From Janthinobacterium lividum (GTDB taxonomy: Bacteria > Pseudomonadota > Gammaproteobacteria > Burkholderiales > Burkholderiaceae_D): a DNA stretch of 64,000 bases. Shown in pieces: positions 62,856-64,000 of this stretch. Numbering within the stretch: position 1 is the first letter of the stretch; each line of letters opens with the position of its first letter. The stretch is from the NCBI RefSeq assembly GCF_011601275.1, contig NZ_JAAOLY010000013.1, positions 157,410 through 221,409 on the forward strand. The letters are read 5' to 3'. The notes under the pieces were generated by a model. The model worked only from the letters and a program-made list of their open reading frames with translations. It had not been told where the DNA came from and ran no database searches. Position numbers and translations under genes: made by a program.

Positions 62856-62861
62856 GGAAGC

Positions 62862-64000
62862 TTAGCGCGTGGTGGACTGGGCGGCGGGAGCGGCGGCGTG
62901 GCGCGGTGCCTCGGCCTTGTCCTGGGCCGCATTGGGCTGATTCACTTCCACTTCGGCGATCACCGACATGCCCGGCACCAGGCGGCCATTCATGGCCTTG
63001 ATGTCTTCCGGCTGGAAGACGATTTTCACCGGCACGCGCTGGACGATCTTGGTGAAGTTGCCGGTGGCGTTATCGGCTGGCAGCAGCGCGAATTGCGCGC
63101 CCGAAGCCGGCGCGAAGCTGTCCACGGCACCCACCAGTTTCTTGCCCGGCATGGCGTCGATGGTCACGTGCACGCTCTGGCCGCGGTGCAGGTCGGCCAA
63201 TTGGGTTTCCTTGAAGTTGGCGGTGACCCAGACGTTGTCTTGCACGATGGCCGTCAATTGCTGCCCAGGCTGCACGCGCATGCCCGTTTCCACGTTGCGC
63301 TTGCCGATGCGACCGGCGACCGGGGCCAGGATGCGGTTGTATTGCAGCTGCTGTTCCGCGTCCTTCAATTGCACGCGCAACACGGCCACTTGCGCCTTGG
63401 CGACGTCGCGCGCAGCTTGCGCCGCGCCGATCTGCGCCTTGGCGGCCGAAGCGCTGTCGCGGCGGGCAGCCAGGTCGGCCACGGCGCTCGAGCGGGCCGC
63501 ATTGGCCGCGTCGAGTTCCGCTTTCGACACGGCTTTCATCTGGCTCGTGTACAGCTGGCCATAACGGTCCGCATCCTGTTTTGCACGCAGCAGCTGCGCG
63601 TCGGCTTGCGCCACTTGCGCCTGGGCGCCACTGGCTTGCGCCTGCACTTGCGCGATCTGCGCGTCCGCTTGCAGCACTTGCTGCTCGGCGCTGGCGATCT
63701 GCGCGGCGATCTGCTCGGTTTTCACGCGCTGGTCGAACGGGTCGAGTTCGGCGATCACGTCGCCCTCTTTCACCATTTGATTGTCGTCGATGAAGACCTT
63801 GGTGACGACACCGGAAATGCGTGCCGAAACGGGATGCACGTGGCCAGCCACATAGGCATTTTCCGTTTCCACGAAATAGTGGCTGCGGTACCACATGCGC
63901 GCGCCGGCGCCCAGGGCCACGAGGACGATCAGGCCGGCGATGATTTTCACACGGTTGTTAGGGGGGGCGGAGCTGGCGGAAGCGGCGGGCGCGGAAGGGG
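62862..64000 (-). CDS. emrA: HlyD/EmrA-type membrane fusion protein (5' end outside window)
   Basis: The frame is open to the window edge, so the N-terminal residues are missing. The visible part has an Ala/Ser/Pro-rich cytoplasmic N-terminus, one membrane helix (KIIAGLIVLVALGAGARMWY), the lipoyl-barrel halves (VFIDDNQMVKEGDVIAELDP and RILAPVAGRIGKRNVETGMR) around a long alanine/glutamine-rich coiled coil, and a beta-barrel domain. It links the EmrB-type pump to the outer-membrane factor. A GTG at 63950 is in frame, but the true start is likely upstream, beyond the window. Confidence 0.92.
   Translation of the reverse strand, partial: PSAPAASASSAPPNNRVKIIAGLIVLVALGAGARMWYRSHYFVETENAYVAGHVHPVSARISGVVTKVFIDDNQMVKEGDVIAELDPFDQRVKTEQIAAQIASAEQQVLQADAQIAQVQAQASGAQAQVAQADAQLLRAKQDADRYGQLYTSQMKAVSKAELDAANAARSSAVADLAARRDSASAAKAQIGAAQAARDVAKAQVAVLRVQLKDAEQQLQYNRILAPVAGRIGKRNVETGMRVQPGQQLTAIVQDNVWVTANFKETQLADLHRGQSVHVTIDAMPGKKLVGAVDSFAPASGAQFALLPADNATGNFTKIVQRVPVKIVFQPEDIKAMNGRLVPGMSVIAEVEVNQPNAAQDKAEAPRHAAAPAAQSTTR

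Overview
The window reads as chromosome of a GC-rich betaproteobacterium of the family Oxalobacteraceae, most likely Janthinobacterium or a close relative. The signs are a PEP-CTERM protein, a phasin, a CysB/cysTWA sulfate locus, a WEEF-tailed chemotaxis receptor, and betaproteobacterial-style LivFGMH and fatty-acid desaturase genes. This placement is inferred from gene content; no 16S gene is present. No phage, insertion sequence or CRISPR array was seen.

Layout. (1) 1-8618 is an accessory metabolic island: a LysR gene cut by the window edge, a secreted esterase, two old-yellow-enzyme ene-reductases of different classes, an SDR, a TetR regulator, four small NTF2-fold proteins (three close paralogues, one with a signal peptide) and a SRPBCC protein. 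The LysR promoter, including the start of lysR, is duplicated in front of the first ene-reductase. (2) 8664-16967 is mixed: a dicarboxylate symporter, VOC protein with divergent LysR, TonB receptor, PEP-CTERM protein, hemerythrin, a DUF2314-DUF2185 protein and a YjbR protein. (3) 16964-23241 is the sulfate-uptake regulon: cysB, cysA, cysW, cysT, a 1-Cys peroxiredoxin, an RBBP9-like hydrolase and sbp. (4) 23372-34080 holds dgkA, an IclR regulator, a PBP7-type endopeptidase, nitroreductase, EamA transporter, phasin, livFGMH, ispH and an FKBP. (5) 34199-36067 is an unusual glycosidase-like/LamG protein, followed by radC, rpmB-rpmG, a desaturase, MscS channel, RsmB-type methyltransferase, purN and a barstar homologue. 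(6) 43532-49000 carries a glycine-zipper protein, spermidine-synthase-like protein, orphan GspE/PilB ATPase, tRNA-Lys and three poorly characterised proteins. (7) 49132-58023 carries secreted peptidases (S9, an HEIGH protein, an M49-like protein), an MFS transporter, a BON protein and a chemotaxis receptor. (8) 58089-64000 holds an SDR-like protein with divergent LysR and an EmrA-EmrB-NodT type tripartite efflux operon cut by the window end.

The best candidate for an undescribed system is region 1. Two ene-reductases, an SDR, an esterase and four NTF2-fold proteins are arranged around two regulators with visible operator-like repeats. This suggests an inducible pathway that handles enone or quinone-like electrophiles, or makes or modifies a small molecule. 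The substrate is not known, and that role is inference.
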